Origin: Mycobacterium shimoidei | GTDB lineage: Bacteria > Actinomycetota > Actinomycetes > Mycobacteriales > Mycobacteriaceae | Length of the DNA: 64,000 nucleotides | Assembly: GCA_002101905.1 (NCBI GenBank) | Contig: LQPU01000062.1 | Location: 1-64,000 of the forward strand | Direction: 5' to 3' | Shown: positions 52,965 to 62,483 of the stretch, piece after piece | Layout of the letters: the number at the start of each line of letters is the position of its first letter | Numbering within the stretch: the first letter of the stretch is position 1 | The notes under the pieces: generated by a model | What the model was told of the DNA's origin: nothing | Database searches by the model: none | What the model saw: the letters and a program-made list of their open reading frames with translations, nothing else | Translations under genes and position numbers: made by a program

Positions 52965-53737
52965 TGCCGTGCCATCGCAGCCACGCCGGCAATGTAGGCG
53001 TCGAGGTCGGCATTTTTGGCGTCGACGACGGCTTTCATGTCCGGCAGGTAGTGCTCGACGCGATCGCTGCCCAACGCCGCGATAATGCCTTGCGCCACCT
53101 CCTCTGGGGGGACCTTGGGTCCGGTGTAGAGCGGATCGTCGTTGTCGGGCTGGTCCCAGATTTCGGTGTCGACGGGGCCGGGCTCGATCAACTTCACCGA
53201 CACACCGGTGCCGTGCAGGTCGACGGCCATCGCTTCACTCCAGCCGCACAGCGCGAATTTGCTGGCACAGTAGGCTGTTTCGTGGATGATGCCCAGGCGC
53301 CCGCCCATGCTGGACACATTGACGATCACACCCTCGCCGCGGGCCAGCATGCGCGGCAATACGGCTAAGGTCAGCCGCATCGGCGCGAAGAAGTTGACCC
53401 GCATGACGGTCTCGACCGCGTCCGGGTCCAGCTCGGTGACCCGACGGCGTTTCGGGATCGCGGCATTGTTCACCAGCACGTCGATGCCGCCGAGGCCATC
53501 CCACGCGTCGAGCGCTAGCCGCTCGATGGCCGCGGTGTCGGCCAGGTCGGCGACCCACATCGCAGACTCGGGTGAATGGCGTCGGCAATCCGCGAGCACC
53601 GTCGCGAGCCGGTCCCGTCGGCGTGCGACCAGCCCGACGATCGCTCCGCCGGCGGCCAGCTGGCGGGCCAGGGCCGCACCCACTCCCGATGAGGCGCCGG
53701 TGATCAGTACCCGTTTTTCCGCCTTCGAATAGGACAT
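52961..53737 (-). CDS. Short-chain dehydrogenase/reductase
   Basis: 258 residues from MSYSKAEKRVLITGASSGVG. Cofactor motif GASSGVG, NNAA in DVLVNNAAIP, catalytic Ser (NVSSMGG) and YCASK with Tyr and Lys. The start at 53737 gives the family length; a longer frame adds a Cys-rich stretch without support. Translationally coupled to the zinc dehydrogenase. Confidence 0.88.
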   Translation of the reverse strand: MSYSKAEKRVLITGASSGVGAALARQLAAGGAIVGLVARRRDRLATVLADCRRHSPESAMWVADLADTAAIERLALDAWDGLGGIDVLVNNAAIPKRRRVTELDPDAVETVMRVNFFAPMRLTLAVLPRMLARGEGVIVNVSSMGGRLGIIHETAYCASKFALCGWSEAMAVDLHGTGVSVKLIEPGPVDTEIWDQPDNDDPLYTGPKVPPEEVAQGIIAALGSDRVEHYLPDMKAVVDAKNADLDAYIAGVAAMARQ

Positions 53738-53872
53738 GTCCAAAGCCTGGCCTGTCCGGGTGGTGATGCACAACGCCTTGCAACGGCCTTTCGCCGAGCA
53801 CGCACCGCCCGAGTGGCCGCCCGCCGACAACTAAGTTATATTGGCTAAGTAACGATTTTTGGACGGGTTGGT

Positions 53873-54790
53873 ATGGCACGCGCAGATAACGACACTTGGG
53901 ACCTGGCCTCGAGCGTGGGGGCCACGGCGACGATGGTTGCGGCGGCTCGGGCGATGGCGATGCGCACCGAGCGCCCGCTGATCAACGATCCGTTCGCCGA
54001 GCCCCTGGTCCGGGCGGTGGGAGTCGACCTGTTCACCCGGCTGGCCAGCGGTGAGCTGGATCCGGCCGAGTTGCACGACGGCGAGCAGGCGGGCCCGGAC
54101 CGCATGAGCGACAACATGGCGGTGCGCACCAAATTCTTCGACGAGTTTTTCCTCGACGCGACGAGGTCAGGGATTCGGCAGGTGGTGATCCTTGCCTCCG
54201 GGCTCGATTCCCGCGCCTACCGGCTCTCTTGGCCGGACGGCACCGTGGTCTACGAAGTCGACCAGCCGCAGGTGATCCAGTTCAAGACGCGCACGCTGGC
54301 GAAGCTGGGCGCCGAACCCACCGCCGAGCGGCGTGCGGTGGCCGTCGACCTGCGTGATGACTGGCAAAGCGCGCTGCAGACGGCTGGTTTTGATCCCAGC
54401 CGGCCGACGGCGTGGAGCGCCGAGGGCCTGCTGGGCTACCTGCCGCCGGAGGCGCAGGACCGGCTCCTGGACACCATCACCGCGCTCAGCGCGCCGGGTA
54501 GCCGGTTCGCCACCGAAAGCGCACCCAACCCCGAGCCGGCCGACCACGACCGGATCAAGCAGCGGATGCAACAGGCCTCCGAGCGCTGGCGTGAGCACGG
54601 GCTGGACCTGGACATCACCGAACTCATCTACTTCGGCGACCGAAATGAGGCGGAGCCCTACCTGTCCGATCACGGTTGGCAGGTGACCGGTGACAGTGTC
54701 CGAGATCTGTTCGCCGCCAATGGTCTTGCACCGATGGAGGACGACATGCCGTTCGGTGAGCTGCGCTACGTCAGCGGTGTCTTGAACTAG
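53873..54790 (+). CDS. SAM-dependent methyltransferase, UPF0677 family (copy 2)
   Basis: 305 residues. Same blocks as copy 1: DTWDLASSVGATATMVAAAR, INDPFAEPLVRAVGVD, VVILASGLDSRAYRL, YEVDQPQVIQFK, WSAEGLLGYLPP. First of three tandem copies before sppA, where M. tuberculosis has two (Rv0725c, Rv0726c). An A/T-richer 135-bp gap precedes it. Confidence 0.88.
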   Translation: MARADNDTWDLASSVGATATMVAAARAMAMRTERPLINDPFAEPLVRAVGVDLFTRLASGELDPAELHDGEQAGPDRMSDNMAVRTKFFDEFFLDATRSGIRQVVILASGLDSRAYRLSWPDGTVVYEVDQPQVIQFKTRTLAKLGAEPTAERRAVAVDLRDDWQSALQTAGFDPSRPTAWSAEGLLGYLPPEAQDRLLDTITALSAPGSRFATESAPNPEPADHDRIKQRMQQASERWREHGLDLDITELIYFGDRNEAEPYLSDHGWQVTGDSVRDLFAANGLAPMEDDMPFGELRYVSGVLN

Positions 54791-54812
54791 CGGCGACCCA
54801 GGAGGTACGGCA

Positions 54813-55739
54813 ATGCCACGTACGCAGGAAGACAGTTGGGATTTGGCCTCCAGCGTGGGTGCAACCGCAACCATGGTTGCGACGTCGCGCGCACTGGCCG
54901 CCCAAGGGCCTGACCCGCTGATCGACGACCCCTTCGCCGATCCGCTGGTTCGCGCGGTGGGTCTTGCTCCGTTCGTCCGGATTCTCGACGGAGAGGTCAG
55001 CCTGGACGATGACCCGGCACTGAATCGCAGGACTCGAGCGGAGCAGATCACTGTTCGCACACGGTATTTCGACGATTTCTTCACCGGTGCCACCGAGGCG
55101 GGCATCAGGCAGGCGGTGATCCTGGCTTCCGGGCTGGACACCCGGGCCTACCGGCTGCGTTGGCCGGCGGGCACGGTGGTCTACGAGATCGACCAGCCGC
55201 AGGTCATCGACTTCAAGACCAGCGCGCTGGCCCGTCTCGGCGCCGCGCCGACTGCGCAGCGCCGCGCTGTCGGTATCGACTTGCGCGACGACTGGCCGGC
55301 CGCGCTGCGAGAAAACGGGTTCGAGGTCGACCAACCGACCGCGTGGAGCGCCGAAGGGCTGCTCCCCTATCTGCCGCCCGAGGCTCAGGACCGGCTGTTC
55401 GACGACATCACCGCGCTGAGCGCGCCGGGCAGCCGGCTGGCTACCGAAGACATTCCCGACCCCGGCGCCTTGACCGGCGAGCATGCTCAGCGAATCAGTG
55501 AGCGGTGGCGCCGGCTCGGTTTCGACCTCGATGCGGCTGACCTGTTCTATCCGGGCGAGCGCAGCATCGTGGTCGACTACCTGGCCGACCACGACTGGCA
55601 GGTGACGCTGTTTCCGGTCCGGGATCTGTACCAGCGCAATGGTTTCGAGTTCCCCGACGACGAGATGATGGCGGAATTCGCTGAGATGCGGTATGTCTCG
55701 GCGACGTGGCGAGGGCGGACCGATGACTCGCACTCATAA
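54813..55739 (+). CDS. SAM-dependent methyltransferase, UPF0677 family (copy 3)
   Basis: 308 residues, starting 22 bp after copy 2 with AGGAGG nine bases upstream of ATG. Family blocks: LIDDPFADPLVRAVG, VILASGLDTRAYRLRW, YEIDQPQVIDFK, TAWSAEGLLPYLPP. No broken motif. Cotranscribed with copies 2 and 4. Confidence 0.88.
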   Translation: MPRTQEDSWDLASSVGATATMVATSRALAAQGPDPLIDDPFADPLVRAVGLAPFVRILDGEVSLDDDPALNRRTRAEQITVRTRYFDDFFTGATEAGIRQAVILASGLDTRAYRLRWPAGTVVYEIDQPQVIDFKTSALARLGAAPTAQRRAVGIDLRDDWPAALRENGFEVDQPTAWSAEGLLPYLPPEAQDRLFDDITALSAPGSRLATEDIPDPGALTGEHAQRISERWRRLGFDLDAADLFYPGERSIVVDYLADHDWQVTLFPVRDLYQRNGFEFPDDEMMAEFAEMRYVSATWRGRTDDSHS

Positions 55740-56637
55740 CGACACCTGGGACCTGGTGTCCAGTGTGGGCGCCACCGCGACGATGGTGGCGGCCGGGCGG
55801 GCGCTGGCGACCAAGGATCCCCGCGGGTTGATCAACGACCCGTTCGCCGACATGCTGGTCCGCGCGGTGGGGGTGGACTTTTTCGTCAAGATGATCGACG
55901 GGGAGCTCGATCTATCCACCCTCGAGGACTGGTCACCGGCCCGCGCACAGGCGATGATCGACGGAATGGCGGTGCGCACCAAGTATTTCGACGACTACTT
56001 CGCCGACGCCACCGGTGCCGGTGTTCGGCAAGTGGTGATCCTGGCCGCCGGGTTGGACTCGCGTGCCTACCGGTTGCGCTGGCCGGCCGACACGGTGGTC
56101 TATGAGATCGATCAGCCTCAGGTGGTCGATTTCAAAACCGCTGTATTGGCCGGCGCCGGCGCCGAGCCCACCGCAACACGGCGCACCGTCGGCGTCGACC
56201 TGCGCTCGGATTGGCCGGCAGCGCTGCAGAAGGCCGGGCTGGATCCGACCGTTCCGACGGCCTGGCTGGCCGAAGGACTGTTGATCTACCTACCGTCGCA
56301 AGCTCAGGACCGGTTGTTCGACAACATCACCGCGCTCAGCGTTCCGGGCAGCACGATCGCGACCGAATACGTGCCCGGCATCCGAGATTTCGATGCGGAG
56401 CGGGTCCGTCAGATGTCCGAGCCGCTGCGTCAACTCGGTGTCGACATCGACATGGCGTCGCTGGTGTACCCCGGCGAACGCAGCCATGTCATCGAATACC
56501 TACGCGGCTGCGGCTGGTCCGTCAGCAACGTGTCACGAGCGGAACTATTCACCCGCAACGGAATTGACGTCCCAGCGGTCGAGGACGACGATCCGCTGGG
56601 CGAGATCATCTTCGTCAGCGGGACACTCGCAGGCTAA
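55723..56637 (+). CDS. SAM-dependent methyltransferase, UPF0677 family (copy 4)
   Basis: 304 residues from ATG 55723, overlapping copy 3 by 17 bases. Family blocks: DTWDLVSSVGATATMVAAGR, VVILAAGLDSRAYRLRW, YEIDQPQVVDFK. The block usually reading WSAEGLL is WLAEGLL here. The last four bases overlap the end of convergent sppA. A longer start at 55693 is rejected because it adds non-family residues. Confidence 0.88.
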   Translation: MTRTHNDTWDLVSSVGATATMVAAGRALATKDPRGLINDPFADMLVRAVGVDFFVKMIDGELDLSTLEDWSPARAQAMIDGMAVRTKYFDDYFADATGAGVRQVVILAAGLDSRAYRLRWPADTVVYEIDQPQVVDFKTAVLAGAGAEPTATRRTVGVDLRSDWPAALQKAGLDPTVPTAWLAEGLLIYLPSQAQDRLFDNITALSVPGSTIATEYVPGIRDFDAERVRQMSEPLRQLGVDIDMASLVYPGERSHVIEYLRGCGWSVSNVSRAELFTRNGIDVPAVEDDDPLGEIIFVSGTLAG

Positions 56638-58421
56638 AGGCGCGGCTCCCCGAGCCACAGCACGCTGGCACCGGTCAACGTTCGCTCGGCCTCGTCTAAC
56701 AACCCGACCAGCGACTGTGTGACCAACGCGCCCACCACATCCGGCAGGGACGCGGCCGGTTGGGACGACGGGCGTGGCCGCAGAAGGTCCCACACCGACG
56801 AGCTCGGGTAACTGACCAGGCGGACGTCGGCGTCGGTGTCCAGACCGGCCAGCACCTTGGCCCGGCGCACCGCGGTACGCAACCCACCGAGTTCGTCGAC
56901 CAACCCGCGTTCGAGGGCGTCCGCGCCTGTCCAGACCCGGCCGCGCGCCACTTCGTCGACGGCCTGCGTGCTCAGGTGCCGGCCCTCGGCGACGCGCTGC
57001 ACGAAATCGGTGTAGAACAGATCCGCTTCAGCCTCGACCAGGGCCTGTTGTTCGGGGGTAAACGGCTTGTTGATTGACCACGCATCGGCATTGGCGTTGG
57101 TACGCACCGCATCCGAGCCGACACCCAGCCGCTGCTTGAGTTCCCGGGCGACCAGCTTGCCGGTCACCACACCGATCGATCCGGTGATGGTGCCGGGATT
57201 GGCCACTATGGCGTCCGCGCTCGTCGAAATGTAGTAGCCGCCGGACGCGGCGACGGCACCCATAGAGGCAACCACCGGCTTGCCCCGACCGCGGGCCTTG
57301 ATCACCGCACGCCAGATGGTCTCCGACGCGGTGACCGAGCCGCCGGGGCTGTCGACCCGCAACACAATCGCCGAGACCGAGTCGTCTGCCGCCGCGTCGC
57401 GCAGCGCCGCGGCGATGGTGTCTCCGCCGGCGGCCGAGATGCCGAACGGCAGCGTCCGTCGACCGCGTCCACTGATGATCGGGCCCGCCACGGTGACCAC
57501 GGCGACGGCCGGCTTGGACCGCCGGCCCGGAATCGGCACTGGCGGTGCCGGGCGCGGGGCGCTCGCGCGCGCATAACGCGACAGGTAAAGCCGCGGCGGA
57601 GCGGACTCGCTGTCGGCGTCGCCGGTTTCCGGTGAAATACCCTCGGCGCCAACGAGTTCAGCGATTCTGGCGTACGCCTCGTCGCGGTAGCCGATACGAT
57701 CCACCAGCTTGGAACTGACCGCGTCGTCGCGCAGCAGCGGAGCGCGGTCCGCCAGCGCGTCGACGGCGTCGAGGTCGATTTTGCGCGAGTCGGCCACCGC
57801 CTGCCACACCTGGGCTTGCAAGCTCTCCAGCAGCCGGCTGTCGGCCTCGCGATGCGCGTCGGTGTACCGGTCCTGGGTGAAAAGGTTTGCCGCCGACTTG
57901 TATTCGCCGCGGGCGACGAACTGCGCTTCGATGCCGGCCTTTTCCAGCGCGTCTCGCAAGAACAGCGCATTGGTGGCGAAACCGATCAGCCCGACGGTGC
58001 CCGACGGCTGCATCCACACTTCGCCGAACGCCGATGCCAGGTAGTACGACAGGGTCCCGGGATACGTTTCGGCCCACGCCAACGACGGTTTGACCGCGGT
58101 GAACGCGGCGATGGCTTCACGCAACTCCTGAACCGGGCCGGCCGGCGCGGCCGGCATCTGCACCTGGGCGATCAACCCTGCCACTCGCGGGTCCTCGGCC
58201 GCCCGGTGAATCGCGGCGACGGCTTCGCGCAGCACCAGCGGCCGGCCACCGCCGGTGACGATGGCGAGCGGGTCGAAGCCGCTGGTCTCCGGTGGCGCGG
58301 CGTGCAGGTCGAGTTCGAGCACACAGTCCTTCGGGATGCCGTGGTGGCGGGCGGTGTCGACCCGGCGTATCAGTGCGCGCACATCGTCGGCGCCGGGCGG
58401 GGTGGGCAAGAAGTCGAGCAT
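56634..58421 (-). CDS. sppA: Signal peptide peptidase SppA (67-kDa form)
   Basis: 595 residues with two SppA (S49) halves. General base Lys175 in the first half (ARGEYKSAANLF) and nucleophile Ser393 in the second (GAVAASGGYYIST) form the dyad used by the long-form enzyme. An N-terminal membrane anchor as in E. coli is not evident. It degrades leftover signal peptides at the membrane. Convergent with the methyltransferases and divergent from the luciferase-like gene. Confidence 0.93.
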   Translation of the reverse strand: MLDFLPTPPGADDVRALIRRVDTARHHGIPKDCVLELDLHAAPPETSGFDPLAIVTGGGRPLVLREAVAAIHRAAEDPRVAGLIAQVQMPAAPAGPVQELREAIAAFTAVKPSLAWAETYPGTLSYYLASAFGEVWMQPSGTVGLIGFATNALFLRDALEKAGIEAQFVARGEYKSAANLFTQDRYTDAHREADSRLLESLQAQVWQAVADSRKIDLDAVDALADRAPLLRDDAVSSKLVDRIGYRDEAYARIAELVGAEGISPETGDADSESAPPRLYLSRYARASAPRPAPPVPIPGRRSKPAVAVVTVAGPIISGRGRRTLPFGISAAGGDTIAAALRDAAADDSVSAIVLRVDSPGGSVTASETIWRAVIKARGRGKPVVASMGAVAASGGYYISTSADAIVANPGTITGSIGVVTGKLVARELKQRLGVGSDAVRTNANADAWSINKPFTPEQQALVEAEADLFYTDFVQRVAEGRHLSTQAVDEVARGRVWTGADALERGLVDELGGLRTAVRRAKVLAGLDTDADVRLVSYPSSSVWDLLRPRPSSQPAASLPDVVGALVTQSLVGLLDEAERTLTGASVLWLGEPRL

Positions 58422-58459
58422 GCCGTCGAGCGTACCGACGGTGTGCCTACGGTGATGAG

Positions 58460-59386
58460 ATGCGCTTCTCGATCTCCATTCCCCAGCTCGACTCGAGCGG
58501 CTTCGATGCCGCGGGCGTGCGTTCCTATCTGGCCCGTGCCGAAGAACTCGGATTCGAGGGTGGTTGGACGCTCGAACAGGTCATCGGCCCGGCCCCGCTG
58601 CTGGCGCCGCTGGAGTTACTGGCGTTTGCCGCCGCCTGCACCGAGCGGCTGCGGCTCGGCGTCGCGGTTCTGGTCTCCTCACTGCATGAGCCGCTGCAGC
58701 TGGCGTCCGCGGTGACCACCGTTGACCGGATCAGCCACGGCCGGCTGGACGTGGGCGTTGCGCCCGGTGGCGGGTCTCGCCAGTTCTCCGCCTTCGGAGT
58801 GGACAAGGCGACATTCGTCGCCAATTTCACCGAGGGCCTGCGGCTGATGAAGGCGGCATGGTCGGACGAACCCCGAGTGACCTTCCACGGACGGTTCCGG
58901 CAGGTCGACGACCTGCCAATTCAGCCCAAACCGGTGCAGCGGCCTCATCCGCCGATCTGGTTCGGCGGGCAGGCGCCCACGGCGCTGGCGCGGGCCGTGC
59001 GCCACGGCGACGCCTTCCTGGGCGCGGGTTCGTCGACCACCGCGAAGTTCGGCGAGGCCGTGCGCATCGTCCGCCGCGAGCTGGCCGACCAGGGCAAAGA
59101 CGCCGAGCGGTTCACCATCGGCAAACGGGTCTACCTGATGGTGGACGACGATGCCGAGCGGGCACGTGAGCGCGTGCTCGCCGGGTTGCGCCGCATCTAC
59201 AGTCGCATGCGCGGCATCGACGAGGTGCCCGTGTACGGCACACCCGACGACGTTGCGCGCGGCTTGCGCGACGTCGTCGCTGCCGGTGCGCAGATGATCC
59301 TGCTCAACCCGCTCGGCGACGACGTCGCTGCGGACCGCGAGCAGATGGAACGCCTTGCTGCCGAAGTGCTTCCGCAACTCACCTGA
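58460..59386 (+). CDS. Luciferase-like (LLM) F420-type oxidoreductase
   Basis: 308 residues from ATG 58460. Blocks RLRLGVAVLVSSLHEPLQLASAVTTVDRIS and GRLDVGVAPGGG, then PPIWFGGQAPTALARAVRHGDAFLG, are typical of F420-dependent LLM enzymes. Substrate unknown. Upstream in-frame codons lie inside the divergent sppA gene and are rejected. The gap to sppA is 38 bp. Confidence 0.87.
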   Translation: MRFSISIPQLDSSGFDAAGVRSYLARAEELGFEGGWTLEQVIGPAPLLAPLELLAFAAACTERLRLGVAVLVSSLHEPLQLASAVTTVDRISHGRLDVGVAPGGGSRQFSAFGVDKATFVANFTEGLRLMKAAWSDEPRVTFHGRFRQVDDLPIQPKPVQRPHPPIWFGGQAPTALARAVRHGDAFLGAGSSTTAKFGEAVRIVRRELADQGKDAERFTIGKRVYLMVDDDAERARERVLAGLRRIYSRMRGIDEVPVYGTPDDVARGLRDVVAAGAQMILLNPLGDDVAADREQMERLAAEVLPQLT

Positions 59387-59463
59387 TCCCGCGAGCGTCG
59401 TCCGCGCGGCCGAGAATCTGCGATTCCCCGATCCGTGCCGAAAAGTCGCGATATAAAAACCCG

Positions 59464-60696
59464 ATGGTTCTCAAAGTGAGGGTGTCGCCGGACCTGATCG
59501 GCGGAAGCGTCGACGAGGGTTATGGCAAAGTCGCCGACGCGTTTCGCGCTAACTTCGCGGCCGGCCACGAAGTTGGCGCCGCGGTGGCCGTCTATCGCGA
59601 CGGCGTCAAGGTCGTCGACCTGTGGGGCGGCTATCGCAACGGCATCACCAAGGACCCTTGGCAGCACGACACCATGGTCAACATGTTCTCGACGACGAAA
59701 GGTGTTGCTGCCCTCACAGTTGCACGGGCCGTGTCACGGGGGCTGTTCGGCTACGACGACAAGGTGGCCGACCACTGGCCCGAATTCGCTCAAGCCGGTA
59801 AGGCTGATGTGACGGTGCGCCAGCTGCTGGGCCATCAGGCGGGCCTGTGCGTGTTGTCACCGGCGCCGACCACGCAAGAGGTCGCTGACCCGGCGAAACT
59901 CTCCCCGATCCTCGCGGCCCAAAAGCCCGCCTGGCCGCCGGGCACGCGGCATGGCTACCATGCGATCACGCTGGGCTGGTACAAATCCGAACTCATCCGC
60001 CGCACCGATCCTGCCGGGCGCACGCTGGGCCGATTCCTCGCCGACGAAATCGCGGGGCCGCTGGGGCTGGATTTGCATATCGGGCTTCCGGACTCGGTTC
60101 CCCGCGACCGGGTCGCCTATCTGCACCACTGGAAGCGCGCGGAATCCCTACTGCACCTCAATGTGATGCCGCCCGCCCTCTTCGCCGCGTCGCTGAATCC
60201 GATGGGACTGCTCGCGCGAGCGGGCTCCCTTCCGCGAGGCGTCGTACCCTGGGACGGCGACTACAATCGCGACGACGTGCGCGCCCTCGAGATCCCGTCG
60301 GCCAATGGAATAGGAACAGCCGCTGCGGTTGCCCAGCTCTACGGCGCCGCTGCAACCGGGGATCCTGCGCTGGGCCTGACCCGACCCGTGCTAAGCGAAC
60401 TCGCGGCGCCGCCCGCTTCACCTAGTCGCGGACGGCGTGACCGGGTTTTGAAGGTCGATTCCACCTTCTCGCTCGGACTCTCCAAGCCGGTGCCGATGTT
60501 CATCTTCGGCTCATCCGACAAGGCGTTCGGCACAGCGGGTTTCGGCGGTTCGTTCGGGTTCGCCGACCCCGACACCGGAATCGGATTCGCTTATGTCATG
60601 AACCGGCTGGGTTTCCACCTGTGCAGCGACCCCCGCGAACTGGCCGTGCGGCAAGCCGTGTTCCGCGACGTGTTGGGCGTGCGACCGCAAACCTAG
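59464..60696 (+). CDS. Beta-lactamase-fold serine hydrolase (class C/esterase type)
   Basis: 410 residues. SxxK motif with nucleophile Ser in MFSTTKG, second motif Tyr in GYHAITLG, and HDTMVNMF before it. C-terminal GFGGSFGFADPDTGIGFAYVMNRLG is the usual third-motif region. This is the EstB/LipE-like family of esterases rather than a resistance enzyme. No signal peptide, so it acts in the cytosol. Substrate unknown. It converges on rplO with 15 bp between. Confidence 0.85.
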   Translation: MVLKVRVSPDLIGGSVDEGYGKVADAFRANFAAGHEVGAAVAVYRDGVKVVDLWGGYRNGITKDPWQHDTMVNMFSTTKGVAALTVARAVSRGLFGYDDKVADHWPEFAQAGKADVTVRQLLGHQAGLCVLSPAPTTQEVADPAKLSPILAAQKPAWPPGTRHGYHAITLGWYKSELIRRTDPAGRTLGRFLADEIAGPLGLDLHIGLPDSVPRDRVAYLHHWKRAESLLHLNVMPPALFAASLNPMGLLARAGSLPRGVVPWDGDYNRDDVRALEIPSANGIGTAAAVAQLYGAAATGDPALGLTRPVLSELAAPPASPSRGRRDRVLKVDSTFSLGLSKPVPMFIFGSSDKAFGTAGFGGSFGFADPDTGIGFAYVMNRLGFHLCSDPRELAVRQAVFRDVLGVRPQT

Positions 60697-60711
60697 CCAC
60701 CGCCGACTGGG

Positions 60712-61152
60712 CTAGAGCTCGGTGACCGAGCCGCCCGCAGCGGTGATCTTCTCCCGCGCGCTGCCGCTGAACTTGTGTGCGGTGACGTCGGCCTTGACGG
60801 TCAGCTTCCCGTCGCCGAGAACCTTGACCAGTGAGTTCTTGCGCACCAATCCCTTGGCCACCAGCTCGTCGACACCGATCGAACCGCCTTGCGGGAACGA
60901 CCGATTGATATCGCCGACATTGACGATCTCGTATTCGGTGCGGAACCGGTTGCGGAAGCCCTTCAGCTTGGGCAGGCGCATGTGGATCGGCATCTGGCCA
61001 CCCTCGAAGGTGACCGGCACTCTCTTTCGGGCCTTGGTGCCTTTCGTGCCGCGCCCGGCGGTCTTGCCCTTGGAACCATCACCGCGACCGACCCGGGTGC
61101 GTTTGGTTTTCGACCCGGGCGCAGGGCGCAGGTCGTGAAGTTTGATCGTCAT
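60712..61152 (-). CDS. rplO: 50S ribosomal protein L15
   Basis: 146 residues, MTIKLHDLRPAPGSKTKRTR start, Gly/Lys-rich N-terminus and the family block VGVDELVAKGLVRKNSLVKVLGDG. Last ribosomal gene of the spc run here; secY, which usually follows, lies 15 kb further left. It overlaps rpmD by four bases. Confidence 0.97.
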   Translation of the reverse strand: MTIKLHDLRPAPGSKTKRTRVGRGDGSKGKTAGRGTKGTKARKRVPVTFEGGQMPIHMRLPKLKGFRNRFRTEYEIVNVGDINRSFPQGGSIGVDELVAKGLVRKNSLVKVLGDGKLTVKADVTAHKFSGSAREKITAAGGSVTEL

Positions 61153-61355
61153 TGCTTCTTCCCTTCGCGGGCCGTCTTGACGGGTTCGACCTCGACGAGG
61201 TGCTGCACGACCGCGATCAAGCCGCGGGTCTGCGGGTTGTCCTCACGGACCACCGACTGGCGGATCTTGCGCAACCCCAAGGTGCGCAGGCTTTCCCGCT
61301 GCTTCCAGCGGGCGCCGATGGTGCTGCGCACCTGGGTGATCTTCAGCTCTGCCAT
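61149..61355 (-). CDS. rpmD: 50S ribosomal protein L30
   Basis: 68 residues, MAELKITQVRSTIGARWKQR start, then LRTLGLRKIRQSVVREDNPQ, the L30 signature. Three bases after rpsE; overlaps rplO. Confidence 0.97.
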   Translation of the reverse strand: MAELKITQVRSTIGARWKQRESLRTLGLRKIRQSVVREDNPQTRGLIAVVQHLVEVEPVKTAREGKKQ

Positions 61356-61358
61356 GGC

Positions 61359-62048
61359 CTATGCCGTACCCTCCCGCTCACGACGTGCAGCAGTGGCGGC
61401 CAGCGCTTCGCTTTCCCGCCGCGCCTTCAACATGCCGGCCGGAGCGACATCCTCGATGGGCAGCCCGCGACGCGCGGCCACCTCCTCGGGACGCTGCAGC
61501 AGCTTGAGCGCGGCCACGGTGGCGTGCACCACGTTGATGGCGTTGTCGCTGCCCAGCGACTTGGCCAAAATGTCATGCACCCCGGCGCATTCCAGCACCG
61601 CACGGGCAGCGCCGCCGGCAATCACGCCGGTACCGGGGCTGGCGGGGCGCAGCAGCACCACGCCGGCGGCTGCCTCGCCCTGCACCGGGTGGGTGATGGT
61701 GCCACCGATCAACGGCACCCGGAAGAAGCTTTTACGGGCCTCCTCGACACCCTTGGCGATCGCGGCCGGGACCTCTTTGGCCTTGCCGTAACCCACACCG
61801 ACCATGCCGTTGCCGTCGCCGACGATGACCAGTGCGGTGAAGCTGAATCGCCGGCCACCCTTGACCACCTTGGAGACGCGGTTGATGTTGACCACCCGCT
61901 CCAGGTAATTGCTGCCGTCGCGGTCACGACCGCGGCCGCCGCGATCGTCACGTCGACTGCGACCCTCACGCCCCTCGCCGCGTCCTTCGCTGCGAGGCAC
62001 GCTTGTGGTGTCCGGAGCTGCCGCCCCCGACGTCGGCTGCTCCGTCAT
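61359..62048 (-). CDS. rpsE: 30S ribosomal protein S5
   Basis: 229 residues. An Arg/Gly/Asp-rich extension of about 55 residues precedes the S5 core LERVVNINRVSKVVKGGRRFSFTALVIVGD. S5 supports decoding accuracy and mRNA unwinding. It lies 31 bp after rplR. Confidence 0.97.
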   Translation of the reverse strand: MTEQPTSGAAAPDTTSVPRSEGRGEGREGRSRRDDRGGRGRDRDGSNYLERVVNINRVSKVVKGGRRFSFTALVIVGDGNGMVGVGYGKAKEVPAAIAKGVEEARKSFFRVPLIGGTITHPVQGEAAAGVVLLRPASPGTGVIAGGAARAVLECAGVHDILAKSLGSDNAINVVHATVAALKLLQRPEEVAARRGLPIEDVAPAGMLKARRESEALAATAARREREGTA

Positions 62049-62079
62049 CGCGCAGTCCTTCCCTCGTCAAAGCTCGTCA

Positions 62080-62481
62080 TCAGAATTTCAATCCGCTCTC
62101 GCGCGCCGCATCGGCCAGCGCTGCGATCCTTCCGCCGTAGTTGTAGCCGCCCCGGTCGAACACCACCGTCTCGATACCGGCGGCCTTGGCGCGCTCGGCG
62201 ATCAACTGGCCGACTCGCACGCTATGGGCCTTCTTGTCTCCCTGCACCGCACGCACATCGGCCTCGATCGAGGACGCGGCCGCCAGTGTGGTGCCGTTGA
62301 GGTCGTTGACCAGTTGCACGTGGATGTGCCGCGCAGATCGGTGCACCACGAGCCGCGGACGCTCCGGCGTACCGGAGATCTTCTTGCGCAGCCGTGCGTG
62401 CCTGCGCAGCCGCGCGGCGCGGCGTGCGGCGGATACGCTCTGCCCCACGGGTTTGCGCGCCTGTGCTTGTGTTCCAGCCAT
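62080..62481 (-). CDS. rplR: 50S ribosomal protein L18
   Basis: 133 residues, MAGTQAQARKPVGQSVSAAR start with an extended N-terminus, then RPRLVVHRSARHIHVQLVND and the ending FDRGGYNYGGRIAALADAAR-ESGLKF. Binds 5S rRNA. Two bases after rplF. Confidence 0.97.
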   Translation of the reverse strand: MAGTQAQARKPVGQSVSAARRAARLRRHARLRKKISGTPERPRLVVHRSARHIHVQLVNDLNGTTLAAASSIEADVRAVQGDKKAHSVRVGQLIAERAKAAGIETVVFDRGGYNYGGRIAALADAARESGLKF

Positions 62482-62483
62482 GA

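Noticed and set aside
60339..60575. Minus-strand frames within the beta-lactamase-fold gene
   Set aside because: Mirror frames caused by high GC at third positions; no RBS or domain.
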